DNA of 64,000 bases from Anaerocolumna chitinilytica (lineage in GTDB: Bacteria > Bacillota > Clostridia > Lachnospirales > Lachnospiraceae): assembly GCF_014218355.1 (NCBI RefSeq), contig NZ_AP023368.1:500001-564000 (forward strand). Direction: 5' to 3'. Numbering within the stretch: position 1 is the stretch's first letter; each line of letters starts with the position of its first letter. Positions 46,750-56,450 of this stretch are shown piece after piece. The notes under the pieces were generated by a model. That model did no database searches and was not told where the DNA came from. It worked only from the letters and a program-made list of their open reading frames with translations. The position numbers and the translations under genes are program-made.

Positions 46750-47604
46750 ATGATAACCTTACAGGATGCTTTACAAAAAGGAAAAAAAGTACTTAAAGAT
46801 AATAACATAGACAATGGGGAATATGATGCCTGGCTTTTGCTGGCTTTTTGCTTTGAATTAAACCGGGCAGCCTATTTGGCTAATCCTCTAAAGGAAATTT
46901 TTCAGGATGATTTAGATGCCTATATGGACTTAATCGGAAAGAGAAGCAAACATATACCACTTCAATATATTACTGGTGAACAAGAATTTATGGGACTTAA
47001 CTTTCAAGTGAAAGAAGGAGTTCTCATACCGAGGCAGGATACGGAAATTCTTGTAATGGAGGCATTAAAGGTAAGTAAGGACAAAGAGATTCTGGATATA
47101 TGCAGCGGTTCCGGTTGTATACTGCTCTCTCTCTTAAAGCTTGGAGGCGCAAGGTCTGGATTAGGTGCGGATATATCTGAAACAGCTCTTTTAGTATCCC
47201 GTGAAAATGCAAAAAAGCTGGGAGTAACAGCAGAATTTATTAAAAGTGATATCTATTCACAGATAGATAAAACATATGATATAATAGTATCGAATCCACC
47301 TTATATACCAACAAATATTATCCCTACCTTAATGGAAGAGGTAAAGGAGTATGAACCAACCATTGCTCTTGACGGAAAAGAAGACGGCTTATACTTTTAC
47401 CGGGAAATATGCAAAGGACTAAAAGACCACTTAAACCCGGGAGGGTATGTCTTTTTTGAAATCGGGTATGACCAGGGAAAGGCAGTGATGGAATTGCTGA
47501 CAGAAGCAGGAATGAGCAATATCTGTATAATTAAGGATTTAGCAGGACTTGACAGAGTAGTTACAGGAAGATGGAATGAAAAGAAAGGGGAACCCTTTAC
47601 TTAG
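46750..47604 (+). CDS. prmC: Peptide chain release factor N5-glutamine methyltransferase
   Basis: 284 aa. Methylates the Gln of the GGQ motif in release factors; its substrate gene prfA is next. N-terminal helical recognition domain, then a class I methyltransferase with motif [14 protein letters not shown] (about 115) and the catalytic NPPYIPT (about 184). It starts six bases after the previous stop without a good ribosome binding site, so coupled translation is likely. Confidence 0.96.
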   Translation: MITLQDALQKGKKVLKDNNIDNGEYDAWLLLAFCFELNRAAYLANPLKEIFQDDLDAYMDLIGKRSKHIPLQYITGEQEFMGLNFQVKEGVLIPRQDTEILVMEALKVSKDKEILDICSGSGCILLSLLKLGGARSGLGADISETALLVSRENAKKLGVTAEFIKSDIYSQIDKTYDIIVSNPPYIPTNIIPTLMEEVKEYEPTIALDGKEDGLYFYREICKGLKDHLNPGGYVFFEIGYDQGKAVMELLTEAGMSNICIIKDLAGLDRVVTGRWNEKKGEPFT

Positions 47605-47653
47605 CGTCTCTGGCATAGAACAAAAAAGAGATATAAGAAAGGAAGAAACCAGA

Positions 47654-48727
47654 ATGTTTGATAAATTAGAGGATTTACTTATACGCTATCAGGAATTAAC
47701 AGATGAATTAAATGACCCAAATGTAGTAAACGACCAGGCTCGTTTTCGTAAGCTTATGAAGGAGCAGAACGACTTAGCTCCTATCGTAGAAAAATATACA
47801 GAATACAAAGAAACAAAGGCAGCTATCGAAGATAGCCTTGCAATGCTTGAAGAAGAAAGCGATGAAGAGTTAAGGGAGCTTGCCAAGGAAGAATTAAGTG
47901 AATGTAAAGAAAAAGTTGAAGTAATAGAGAAAGAATTAAAGATACTTCTTCTTCCCAAAGATCCTAACGATGAAAAGAACGTAATTGTTGAAATCAGAGG
48001 TGGTGCCGGCGGAGATGAAGCAGCTTTATTTGCGGCAGAATTATTCCGTATGTATTCCAAATACTCAGAAACTCAGAACTGGAAAATAGACATGATGAAT
48101 GTCAATGAAAACGGACTTGGCGGATTTAAGGAAGTTGTATTCATGATTAACGGCAAAGGCGTTTATTCCAAGATGAAATACGAGAGTGGTGTACATCGTG
48201 TACAGCGTATCCCTGTAACAGAATCCGGCGGAAGAATCCATACCTCAACTTCAACAGTAGCTATTATGCCGGAAGCAGAAGAAGTAGATGTATATCTTGA
48301 TTTAAATGACTGTAAATTCGATGTATTCCGTTCCTCCGGAAACGGCGGACAGTGCGTTAACACCACTGACTCGGCAGTACGTCTTACTCATATTCCAACA
48401 GGTATCGTAATCTCCTGTCAGGATGAAAAATCCCAGTTGAAGAACAGGGATAAAGCTTTAAAAGTACTGCGAAGCAAGCTCTATGAGATGGAACTGGAAA
48501 AGGCTCATAATGCTGAAGCTGAAGCCAGAAGAAGCCAGGTTGGAACAGGTGACCGTTCTGAAAAGATTCGTACCTACAACTTCCCCCAGGGCCGTGTCAC
48601 AGACCACCGCATTAAGCTTACTCTCCACCAGCTTGATAATATCATGGACGGAGATTTAGAAGAAGTAATCGACAGCCTAATTGCCGCCGATCAGGCAGCA
48701 AAGTTGGCAAACATGAATGAACAGTAA
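47654..48727 (+). CDS. prfA: Peptide chain release factor 1
   Basis: 357 aa. Reads UAA and UAG stops: tripeptide region [14 protein letters not shown] (PVT in place of E. coli PAT) and catalytic GGQ in [18 protein letters not shown] (about 230). The ATG at 47654 follows AAAGGAAG; an in-frame extension back to 47576 overlaps prmC and is not conserved. The sequence encoding its last residues AKLANMNE is repeated in the intergenic region 53 bases downstream. Confidence 0.96.
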   Translation: MFDKLEDLLIRYQELTDELNDPNVVNDQARFRKLMKEQNDLAPIVEKYTEYKETKAAIEDSLAMLEEESDEELRELAKEELSECKEKVEVIEKELKILLLPKDPNDEKNVIVEIRGGAGGDEAALFAAELFRMYSKYSETQNWKIDMMNVNENGLGGFKEVVFMINGKGVYSKMKYESGVHRVQRIPVTESGGRIHTSTSTVAIMPEAEEVDVYLDLNDCKFDVFRSSGNGGQCVNTTDSAVRLTHIPTGIVISCQDEKSQLKNRDKALKVLRSKLYEMELEKAHNAEAEARRSQVGTGDRSEKIRTYNFPQGRVTDHRIKLTLHQLDNIMDGDLEEVIDSLIAADQAAKLANMNEQ

Positions 48728-48774
48728 AAGCTTGGTTGGCTAACCTAGCCGCAAAGTTGGCAAACATGAATGAA
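48698..48774 (+). repeat. 24-bp direct repeat of the prfA 3' end
   Basis: The 24 bases at 48698-48721 (coding) recur exactly at 48751-48774 (non-coding). A degenerate copy of the longer stretch 48719-48774 lies at 49841-49896, beyond the marR cassette. Confidence 0.85.
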
Positions 48775-48784
48775 AATACCTAGA

Positions 48785-48826
48785 AAGGCCTATATCAGAC
48801 TAAATAACTGATATAGGTCTTTTTTC
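48785..48826 (+). terminator. Terminator after prfA
   Basis: AAGGCCTATATCAG, nine-base loop, CTGATATAGGTCTT, then a T-run. Confidence 0.88.
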
Positions 48827-48895
48827 GTTGAAGATGAAATTTTATTTATTAGGAATAAGGCTATTATAGACTTGAAGAAAACGAGTAGATTTTGA

Positions 48896-48954
48896 TTGAC
48901 ATATGTTTTTTTAAATTGTATACTAAGTACACTTATAATAAGTGTACTTAGTAT
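48896..48954 (+). promoter_or_regulatory. marR promoter with 15-bp inverted-repeat operator
   Basis: TTGACA (48896-48901), 17-bp spacer, TATACT (48919-48924). A perfect 15-bp inverted repeat (48920-48934 with 48940-48954, centre ATAAT) covers the -10 box and the transcript start, a typical autorepression site for a MarR dimer. Confidence 0.85.
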
Positions 48955-48966
48955 TTAGGAGGATAT

Positions 48967-49395
48967 ATGGAGATTCAGGATTCATTTGGTTATGTACTTA
49001 ATATTAATGCAAAACTCATTAAAAGAAGGCTTGATACTGCAATTAAAAAATATGATATAACAACAGCGCAATGGTCACTGCTAAAACTTTTATCAGTGGT
49101 TAATAACCTTACGCAAGTAGAAATTGCTAACAGATTGCATTCAGATATTGTTACGGTTGGATTGGTTATAGAGCGATTGGTCAAGAAAGAAATGGTTCAA
49201 AAAGCGCATTTAGAGAACGATCGAAGGGCATATAGAATCAGTATCACGGATAGAGGTCGAAAGATTACGGATATTATTGAGGAAGAAGCTAATAAATGCA
49301 ATAAAGCAGCCCTTCAAGGGTTTACTGAAAAAGAAATGGAAACACTTATGTTGCTTTTAAATAAAGTAACAGAAAATCTTATGAAGGAGAATTGA
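48967..49395 (+). CDS. MarR-family transcriptional regulator
   Basis: 142 aa winged-helix repressor. Recognition region: TQVEIANRLHSDIVTVGLVIERL (helix-turn-helix, about 58-80), wing with LENDRRAYRISIT (DxRxxR-like), C-terminal dimerisation helices. It probably represses itself and the membrane protein gene downstream through the perfect operator in its promoter. Signal unknown. Confidence 0.92.
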   Translation: MEIQDSFGYVLNINAKLIKRRLDTAIKKYDITTAQWSLLKLLSVVNNLTQVEIANRLHSDIVTVGLVIERLVKKEMVQKAHLENDRRAYRISITDRGRKITDIIEEEANKCNKAALQGFTEKEMETLMLLLNKVTENLMKEN

Positions 49396-49397
49396 TT

Positions 49398-49772
49398 ATG
49401 TCATGGAAATATGAAATATTTAGAGCGTTTTTCGTAGCCTTTGGTGCCTTTGAAGTAATTAGTAATGGTATTTTCCTGATCAGAAAAAATGGGATGGAGC
49501 TAGCAGCCAGACAGCATCAGGAATTACCCCCTGATAGAAAGGATAGCCAATTTAAAGCAAAAGTGCTTTGCATGTTCAGTTTTGGAGTCCTCTTTTTATT
49601 GTCAGGGTTGTACTCTTATGTTACCCATACATTTCACTTTAAAGAAGCGGTTTTTACACTTACTATATTTGCAATTTATGCCATACTAGAAGGTTGCTAT
49701 TATAGGTATTGGAAAACGATAGGTTTTTCATGCGTAAGTATTTTATTTTTAGTACTATTTCTTATAATTTAA
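49398..49772 (+). CDS. Small four-helix membrane protein, MarR operon
   Basis: 124 aa with hydrophobic segments at about 5-28, 55-75, 80-100 and 103-123. I do not recognise the family. ATG 49398 follows AAGGAGA, two bases after the marR stop, so it is co-transcribed and presumably the gene under MarR control. Confidence 0.8.
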   Translation: MSWKYEIFRAFFVAFGAFEVISNGIFLIRKNGMELAARQHQELPPDRKDSQFKAKVLCMFSFGVLFLLSGLYSYVTHTFHFKEAVFTLTIFAIYAILEGCYYRYWKTIGFSCVSILFLVLFLII

Positions 49773-50000
49773 TTGGTATTGAATGAGTCTTATTTTATAC
49801 AAGGATATCTAGGTATATACCTTAAAATCTATACATAAATGAACAGTAAAAGGTTAGTCGGCAGACTTAGCTGCTAGACTGGTAATATGACTAATAGTTT
49901 AAAAGGTTAAGAAATGCATTTATGGAAATGATATATAAAGATAATAATGGCTTTTGTGCTTTATCAGAAAAAGAAAGAAAGGTCTTTATAACGTATTTCA

Positions 50001-51440
50001 ATGAATGTAAAATTAGTAAAGGGAGCAAGTATTGCAAGTATAGCGGTAATTCTCTGTGTGGGATTTATCTTAAAATACAACATCAATAAGAATGAGGATA
50101 ACCGCGCGCAGAATAAGGAGGAGGTCATAAATATGAGTGATTCCAAAGTGAATGGTAAAATGGACACGGACACTTCAGTGAATAATCAGATGATGGCGTT
50201 AAGAGACACTGCAATGGTTAATGTCACCGATAAACTCACAATATACTCCGGGAATACAGACAGCATTAATATTGATGCAGGAGAAGAGATACCGGAGAAT
50301 ATTTCTTACAGATCAGAAGATGATTCTATAGCAGAAGTAAGAAAAGGGTATGTAGTAGCCAATCGGGAAGGTGAAACTAATATTATCACCTCTTTTTCTT
50401 TAGCGGGTAAAGAGATGTCTTTTCATACACAGATTACAGTATTAGCTGGAACGGTAACTGTTAGTTCATCTGAATTAGAAGTAATGGAAGGAACCACCAA
50501 GAAGCTGAAAACTAAGCTGGATAAAGGTGTTCTAAGCGGAGTATCTTATATATCTGACAATACAGATGTTGCCACAGTAGTGAATGATGGTGTTGACGGT
50601 ATCATAAGTGGTGTCTCCAAAGGCAGGGCTACAATCACTGTTACCGCGAATGTATCCGGTAGCATTACCGTGAAAGAAGTCATTGTTACGGTTTCTGACT
50701 TTGATAAAGGAGATATTCCCATTCAGAATCCGGTTCAGGCAGATAATTTTAAAGAAGAGGATGACTGGCAGGGAAGCCGCGTTAACTTTGGGAGATTTGA
50801 GCAGGACAATAGAATCAGCAACGGCAAAGAGCCGATTCTTTGGAGGGTTCTTGAAGTGGAGGATAACTCTGTTCTATTATTAGCGGAGTACGGGTTAATC
50901 TGCAAGAACATTCATGAAACCTTTGAGGATTTTACTTGGGAGACTTCTACACTGAGAAATTGGCTGAATACTTCTTTTCTTGACATGGCATTTACCAATC
51001 AGGAAAGAAAAGCTATTCTTGACAGTAATATTGATACTCCTGACAACATAGAATGGGGTACCAAAGGTGGTGGGAATACGATAGATAAAGTATTTCTGCC
51101 AAGTGTGCAGGATGTTATGAATCCTGCTTATGGATTTCCTGCCAATATGGAAACCTCTAAAGCTAGAATGCTGCAGTGCACAGCCTACGCCCGTAAGAAT
51201 GGTGGTTATATCAATAAAGATAACGGTAATACTTGCTGGTGGCTTCGCTCCCCGGGATTTCATCAAAAGTATGCAGATTATGTTTTTACAACGGGTGCTA
51301 TTACGGAGAATTATTTCATTGGAAGACGTTATGACGCCATCAGACCGGCTATTCGGGTTGACTTATCAATGGTTCAGATAAAACCCAGACAAAAAACCGG
51401 AGAAAATATTTATCCATATATAAGTCTACTACCTAATTGA
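50001..51440 (+). CDS. Membrane-anchored Big2/DUF6273 protein
   Basis: 479 aa. N-terminal membrane anchor (about 8-24), polar linker, two bacterial Ig-like (Big2) regions at about 75-150 and 155-232 (VTVSSSELEVMEGTTKKLK), then a DUF6273 domain (about 255-460) with WRVLEVEDNSVLLLAEYG, the STLRNWLNTSFLDMAF motif, WWLRSPG and AIRPAIRVDL. DUF6273 is widespread in surface proteins of Lachnospiraceae and distantly resembles the formylglycine-generating/C-type-lectin fold; its function is not known. Likely displayed outside the membrane. Confidence 0.82.
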   Translation: MNVKLVKGASIASIAVILCVGFILKYNINKNEDNRAQNKEEVINMSDSKVNGKMDTDTSVNNQMMALRDTAMVNVTDKLTIYSGNTDSINIDAGEEIPENISYRSEDDSIAEVRKGYVVANREGETNIITSFSLAGKEMSFHTQITVLAGTVTVSSSELEVMEGTTKKLKTKLDKGVLSGVSYISDNTDVATVVNDGVDGIISGVSKGRATITVTANVSGSITVKEVIVTVSDFDKGDIPIQNPVQADNFKEEDDWQGSRVNFGRFEQDNRISNGKEPILWRVLEVEDNSVLLLAEYGLICKNIHETFEDFTWETSTLRNWLNTSFLDMAFTNQERKAILDSNIDTPDNIEWGTKGGGNTIDKVFLPSVQDVMNPAYGFPANMETSKARMLQCTAYARKNGGYINKDNGNTCWWLRSPGFHQKYADYVFTTGAITENYFIGRRYDAIRPAIRVDLSMVQIKPRQKTGENIYPYISLLPN

Positions 51441-51504
51441 CAAGGAACTCCAGTTGATTTATAATGTTCAAAATTCACAAAATAAAGGTAATGAAAAGAA
51501 AAGT

Positions 51505-51781
51505 AAAAAGCAGTGGAAGTCACAGAGAGTCCTGAATGGTGAGAGGGGATATGAAAGCTGTTTTTGAAAATGGTCTTGGAACTGCGTACCGAAGGCTTGA
51601 TTTATCAGGCACAAGGCTGCGACGGGAGCACCCGTTATAGTGCCGGGCTGTCGATTAGTTTGTCTTTATTCCGCAGCTGACAAGGCTCCTGCTGTGAGGC
51701 ATGAGCGAATTTGAGGTGGTAACACGAAGCTTTTCGCTCTCGTCCTCGAAAATATAATTTTCGGGGGTGAGAGCTTTTTTG
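51505..51781 (+). promoter_or_regulatory. Methionine T-box leader upstream of metG
   Basis: Stem I closes with GCAGT/ACTGC, followed by opposed GGA loops (k-turn type). The candidate specifier is ATG at 51570-51572 (GAAAATGG). The conserved T-box GAGGTGGTAACACGAAG lies at 51713-51729, followed by a terminator stem (51736-51774) and T-run. Uncharged tRNA-Met should pair with both sites and prevent termination, raising metG expression when methionine is short. Specifier placement is by eye. Confidence 0.85.
51736..51781 (+). terminator. Regulated terminator of the T-box
   Basis: GCTCTC..CCTCGAAAAT pairs with ATTTTCGgGGgtGAGAGC, then six T. Confidence 0.85.
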
Positions 51782-51927
51782 TTTGAGAATATCATATTAA
51801 GCTAAGCTACATGAACAGGGAAAAGATTTAGATGAAAATCTTTTAACAGCTGTTTTGGCAGATAGGATTAGCTTTCCTTTTGAGAAAAGATGGTTACCAA
51901 ATCAAATTAAGAAAGTGAGGTTTTGTA

Positions 51928-53520
51928 ATGAAACAGAAGATTTTAGTAGGAGGTGCCTGGCCTTATGCCAACGGCTCCCTTCATATAGGACATATAGCAG
52001 GATTATTACCGGGAGATGTCATAGCAAGATATCACAGAGCAATCGGAAATGATGTGTATTATGTATCCGGCAGTGACTGTCATGGAACACCGGTTACCAT
52101 AAGAGCCAGGCAGGAGGATAAGACACCGGGTGAAATCAGTGACAGCTACCATGAGGAATTCTGCCGGTGTTTTGAATGGCTTGGATTTTCTTATGATTTA
52201 TATGGAAAGACATCAGAAAAACTGCACCGGGATTTTGTTAGAGAATTTCATGAGAAGCTCTACACTTCAGAGTATGTTTATGAGAAATCCTCTCCCCAGA
52301 GCTTTTGCAGCCATTGTGGTCAATTTTTACCGGATCGTTATGTTGAGGGAATATGTCCGGTGTGTAAAAAAGAAGCCAGAGGAGACCAGTGTGACAGCTG
52401 CGGTTCAGTCTTGGACACAGAGCATCTGTTGGAGCCAAAGTGCATGCTGTGCGGCAATACACCGGAGTTTCGGGAAAGCAAGCACCTTTACCTTAGGGTT
52501 ACGGGATTAAAGGAACAGTTGGAGCAGCTGGTTCATTCTCATCCTAACTGGAGAAAGAATGCAGTTCAGCTGACAAAGCGCTATCTGTCAGAAGGTCTGC
52601 GGGACAGGGCCTTAACCAGGGACTTGGATTGGGGAATAGGAGTTCCTTATCCTGGTTATGAAAGCAAAAAGATATATATTTGGGCGGAAAATGTTCTTGG
52701 ATACCTTTCCATGAGTAAAGAAGCTGCAAGAGTAAGAGGAGAAGACTTTAAAGCAATATGGGGCAAGGGAGCAAGGCATTATTATATTCATGCGAAGGAT
52801 AATATACCTTTTCACACCATAATTCTCCCGTCATTGCTTATTGCGCAGGGAGATGATTATCATTTGCCCGATGAGATTATATCCAACGAGTACCTGACCT
52901 TGGATGGCAGAAAGATTTCCACCAGTAAGAATCACGCTATTTGGGTGAAGGATATCATCGGCAAATACAACCCGGATGCAATACGTTATTTTATGATTGC
53001 GAATGGGCCGGAGAAGAGAGACACGGACTTTTCTCTTTATGAATTTGCCAAGAGCTGTAACAGTGAATTGGCAGGTGCCTATGGGAATTTTGTAAATAGG
53101 ACCTTGGTATTTCTACACAAATATTATGGAGGAAGGGTAACGAAAGGAAATCTGGATAAAGTGATAGAAGAGAAGATGAAAGAGTCTTTTATCATTGCTG
53201 GAAATCTTATAGAAGGAGGAGAACTAAAGGAGGCGTTGGAAAAAATCTTTGAACTTGTGAGGTTCTCTAATAAATACTTTGATAGTAAGGCTCCTTGGCT
53301 TACGAGAACAGAGAATAATTCAGAGTGTGAGGATACCTTGTATAACTGCGTCCAGCTTATAGCAAACCTTGGAGTTCTCCTTGCTCCCTTCCTTCCTTTT
53401 TCTTCTGAAAAGATACTTGAATGGCTGAAGCTTAAGAGTACCTGGGAGATACAATATGTCTTGCCGGGCTTCCAGCTTCCCGAGAGTGAAATTCTATTTA
53501 CGCGGATAGATAATTCTTGA
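51928..53520 (+). CDS. metG: Methionyl-tRNA synthetase
   Basis: 530 aa class I synthetase. HIGH motif as GSLHIGHIAG (about 17), second signature as GRKISTSKNH (KISTS in place of KMSKS, about 332). The connective domain has four zinc knuckle pairs (CSHC, CPVC, CDSC, CMLC). There is no C-terminal tRNA-binding/dimer domain. The N terminus ILVGGAWPYANGSLHIGH resembles the archaeal-like MetRS2 group more than the usual Gram-positive enzyme with YYPSGNLHIGH-like sequence, so this could be a second synthetase; that is inference. Controlled by the T-box upstream. Confidence 0.93.
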   Translation: MKQKILVGGAWPYANGSLHIGHIAGLLPGDVIARYHRAIGNDVYYVSGSDCHGTPVTIRARQEDKTPGEISDSYHEEFCRCFEWLGFSYDLYGKTSEKLHRDFVREFHEKLYTSEYVYEKSSPQSFCSHCGQFLPDRYVEGICPVCKKEARGDQCDSCGSVLDTEHLLEPKCMLCGNTPEFRESKHLYLRVTGLKEQLEQLVHSHPNWRKNAVQLTKRYLSEGLRDRALTRDLDWGIGVPYPGYESKKIYIWAENVLGYLSMSKEAARVRGEDFKAIWGKGARHYYIHAKDNIPFHTIILPSLLIAQGDDYHLPDEIISNEYLTLDGRKISTSKNHAIWVKDIIGKYNPDAIRYFMIANGPEKRDTDFSLYEFAKSCNSELAGAYGNFVNRTLVFLHKYYGGRVTKGNLDKVIEEKMKESFIIAGNLIEGGELKEALEKIFELVRFSNKYFDSKAPWLTRTENNSECEDTLYNCVQLIANLGVLLAPFLPFSSEKILEWLKLKSTWEIQYVLPGFQLPESEILFTRIDNS

Positions 53521-53604
53521 GCCAAAAGAACTTGCAGCCTGGTAAAAGATACGTTAGAATAGGATAGATTCTTAAGTTAGAAAGACTGATTTTTGAGGTG
53601 GAAG

Positions 53605-54603
53605 ATGAAGTCCGATTATGAAGTTCTTATCAGACAGAATGAATATGAAACAAACGAAAAGGTATCACGGGCAGCTAGAATCATTCTGTATTTTGAACTG
53701 GTTATAGCAATGCTGTGCTGGCTGAAGATTTTTGATATTTCAGAGAGTATCGTAATCGGAGCAATAGCCGCTACCCTTGTTCCCTTATTGCTGCCTGTCC
53801 TCATGGTGGAGGTTCTGCATATAGAAAAAGCCTGGGTAAAATATATCTTGATAGCCTCCCTGGCAGCAGTAACGGGAATCTATTATATCTTTCTAACTTT
53901 TCAGGTGGTTTTATTATTTATCTTACCTACCATTGTTGCTGCATTATATCTGGAGAAAAATGTACTGTATTTTTGCTATGGTTCTACCGTGGCAGCTATT
54001 TTGTTATCACATCTGATAACCGGCTTTTGGCTTATGCAGCCTTTAATAGAGCCATTTACAGGACTTAAAGCGATTATGTTATATGGCGCTTTACCCAGGC
54101 TAATGGAATACTTTTGCTGTGCGGTAATAATACAAATATTAGTCAGTCATTGCAGAAAATATATCGGCAATATATACCCCTCGTCCGGAGAAGCAAAAGC
54201 TGATTTACCACAAGCTGTTAAGGGAAATACCGCAGATATTAACCTTCCAGAAATGAAAACGGAGGAAGGAGTCAAATTAGAGGCAATAATTACGGCAGAG
54301 ACAAAAAAAAACGAGAGAGAAGGGAGAACAGCACTTCCCTTTAAGGCGGAATTAAATAAGAGGGAAGAAGCAGAAGAGAGCTCCCTCCAATCCATGACGG
54401 ATAGAGAGATAGAGATATGCAGGCTCTTGGCTTTGGGGTATACCAATGCACATATTGCAAAGCAGCTCTTTCTGTCCGGCGGAACTGTAAAAAATTATGT
54501 CAGTGCCATATACGAAAAGACCGGAATCAAGGATAGAACAGCCCTGGCCCTTATGCTGAACCGATATTTTAATAAATATGACTCCGGTCATATAGGTACT
54601 TAG
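53605..54603 (+). CDS. Membrane-bound LuxR-type regulator
   Basis: About 332 aa. Five to six membrane helices (about 20-175) are followed by a polar linker and a C-terminal LuxR/GerE helix-turn-helix (SLQSMTDREIEICRLLALGY then a TNAHIAKQLFLSGGTVKNYVS segment, about 260-325). It has no receiver domain, so it probably senses a membrane or extracellular signal directly. The ATG at 53605 follows AGGTGG; an in-frame TTG at 53593 is less likely. The target genes are unknown; the adjacent metallopeptidase is a candidate. Confidence 0.85.
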   Translation: MKSDYEVLIRQNEYETNEKVSRAARIILYFELVIAMLCWLKIFDISESIVIGAIAATLVPLLLPVLMVEVLHIEKAWVKYILIASLAAVTGIYYIFLTFQVVLLFILPTIVAALYLEKNVLYFCYGSTVAAILLSHLITGFWLMQPLIEPFTGLKAIMLYGALPRLMEYFCCAVIIQILVSHCRKYIGNIYPSSGEAKADLPQAVKGNTADINLPEMKTEEGVKLEAIITAETKKNEREGRTALPFKAELNKREEAEESSLQSMTDREIEICRLLALGYTNAHIAKQLFLSGGTVKNYVSAIYEKTGIKDRTALALMLNRYFNKYDSGHIGT

Positions 54604-54686
54604 GATAATAAGTGACCCTGGTTACTTTGCAGGAAAATACCTTTCTGATACTGTGAATCTAACAAATCGGAAAGGAAATACCATAA

Positions 54687-55496
54687 ATGAGCAAAATATC
54701 AGAACCTCAAAAGAAAAACTCCAAAAGACAGGTTATTCGAAGAATTATACTAGTGGCAGGAATCTTTTTTATCTTTCTCTGCTTGCTTTTATTCATCAAT
54801 TTTATACCAGCCTTACAGTTAAAAGAACCACATATGAGATGCTACAATGGCAGTTACGTCAAGGTGTATTATGAAAGACAGAAAGATGCTGCAAAGGATG
54901 TCTTTTTATTGACAGAAGCGAAAGCGCCGGAACTTATTAAGACCTTGGACATAAAGCCGGGTCAGAAGATAAATATCTATGTTTATGATAACCAGAAAAC
55001 GATGCAATGCAAAAAGTATGGATATTTAGCGCTATTCCTGCATTTGGACTGGTATATCGGAGATAATATCAGAACAAAGGTGATATTAACCTCTCCAGCC
55101 AATCCGGGAAAAGTACATACTTATGAGGAGAACAAACAAGCTGTACTTCATGAAATGGTTCATGCCTACATTAGTACCATTAACCCTGATATACGCCTGT
55201 GGCTTACGGAAGGAATGGCATTGTATCTTGCTAATGGAGAACCCTTTTATAAAGCATATCTAAAGCAAATGAAAATTCCTGATTTAAAGGCTACAAGAAC
55301 TGGAAATCCCGTGAAATTCTCAAATGTAGGAGGATATACATTTTCTTCTACTTATATTGAATATTTGAAGCAGGAATATGGCTGGGACAGAGTTAAGAAG
55401 CTTATAAAAACGGAAGATTGGGAAAAAGCCCTTGGCAAATCTGAAAAGGAGATATATCAGGACTGGGTGCAGTATTTAATGAATTATTACCAGTAA
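54687..55496 (+). CDS. Membrane-anchored zinc metallopeptidase, peptidase MA-like
   Basis: 269 aa. A basic N terminus and one membrane helix (about 18-42) put the rest outside the cell. Zinc site: HEMVHAY (His-Glu-x-x-His, about 153) with the downstream Glu in LTEGMALYLA (gluzincin arrangement). C-terminal region is helical. Substrate unknown. It may share regulation with the membrane LuxR gene 83 bases upstream. Confidence 0.88.
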   Translation: MSKISEPQKKNSKRQVIRRIILVAGIFFIFLCLLLFINFIPALQLKEPHMRCYNGSYVKVYYERQKDAAKDVFLLTEAKAPELIKTLDIKPGQKINIYVYDNQKTMQCKKYGYLALFLHLDWYIGDNIRTKVILTSPANPGKVHTYEENKQAVLHEMVHAYISTINPDIRLWLTEGMALYLANGEPFYKAYLKQMKIPDLKATRTGNPVKFSNVGGYTFSSTYIEYLKQEYGWDRVKKLIKTEDWEKALGKSEKEIYQDWVQYLMNYYQ

Positions 55497-55549
55497 AAGG
55501 CAGCCCAAAAAGGCAGAACAGTTAGAAGCAATAGAGGAGAAATAAACTT

Positions 55550-56350
55550 ATGATTAGCAGTACATCGAACCCCCAAATTAAAAATTTAATACAACTTCAG
55601 ACGAAGGCAAAAGAGCGCCAGGAGCAAAATGCTTTTGTAGTGGAAGGCATTAAGATGTTTGAAGAGGCAAGGGATGGAGGACATCTTATCAAGGCTTATG
55701 TAACGGAAGCTCTTTATAAAGAAAAGCTTGAAGAAAACCAGAATTATTTTACTGGGGTACCCCATGAAGTGGTAACAGAACAGGTAATGAAGGCAGCCAG
55801 TGATACCTTAACTCCTCAAGGCGTATTGGCAGTGGTGAGGCGAAAAGAGTATGAACTTTCGGATTTCATTCATAAACCTTCTGTTACTCTCCTGCTTTTA
55901 GAGGATCTTCGTGACCCAGGAAACCTTGGAACTATAATTAGGACTGCGGAAGGAGCCGGTGTGAATGGTATAATTCTCAGCCAGTCCTCGGTGGATATCT
56001 ATAATCCCAAGGTAATTCGGTCCACGATGGGGGGGATTTACAGGATGCCCTTTGTATATGTACCGGATTTTTATAAGGCCATACAAGAAATAAAAGCGGC
56101 AGGAATTTCTGTCTACGCTGCCCATTTAAAAGCAGCTGTGGAATATGACTCTTTTTCCTATCCGGAGAAATCAGCTATTCTTATCGGCAATGAAGCAAGA
56201 GGCTTAAGTGAAGCAGCAGCAGAACTTTCGTCCTACAATATCATAATTCCCATGGAAGGAAAAGTAGAATCCTTAAATGCCGGAGTTGCTGCTGCACTGC
56301 TGATGTATGAAATATACCGCCAAAAACGCCATAAGTTAGAGACAGATTAG
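55550..56350 (+). CDS. TrmH/SpoU-family RNA 2'-O-methyltransferase
   Basis: 266 aa. N-terminal substrate-binding domain (KERQEQNAFVVEGIKMFEEA) and C-terminal SPOUT knot with the three motifs: EDLRDPGNLGTIIRTAEGAG, ILIGNEARGLS and IPMEGKVESLNAGVAAAL. Methylates a ribose in rRNA (23S is usual for this subgroup); the exact site cannot be read. Start ATG behind GAGGAG. Confidence 0.93.
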   Translation: MISSTSNPQIKNLIQLQTKAKERQEQNAFVVEGIKMFEEARDGGHLIKAYVTEALYKEKLEENQNYFTGVPHEVVTEQVMKAASDTLTPQGVLAVVRRKEYELSDFIHKPSVTLLLLEDLRDPGNLGTIIRTAEGAGVNGIILSQSSVDIYNPKVIRSTMGGIYRMPFVYVPDFYKAIQEIKAAGISVYAAHLKAAVEYDSFSYPEKSAILIGNEARGLSEAAAELSSYNIIIPMEGKVESLNAGVAAALLMYEIYRQKRHKLETD

Positions 56351-56450
56351 AAAAGACTTAGAATTCTAAAATCTGTAAGCAGAAGGTTGTTATTTCAGGA
56401 AATATGAAGTAAAATAAAGATACTAAACTTACGGAAGGGGGAATTGTTCC

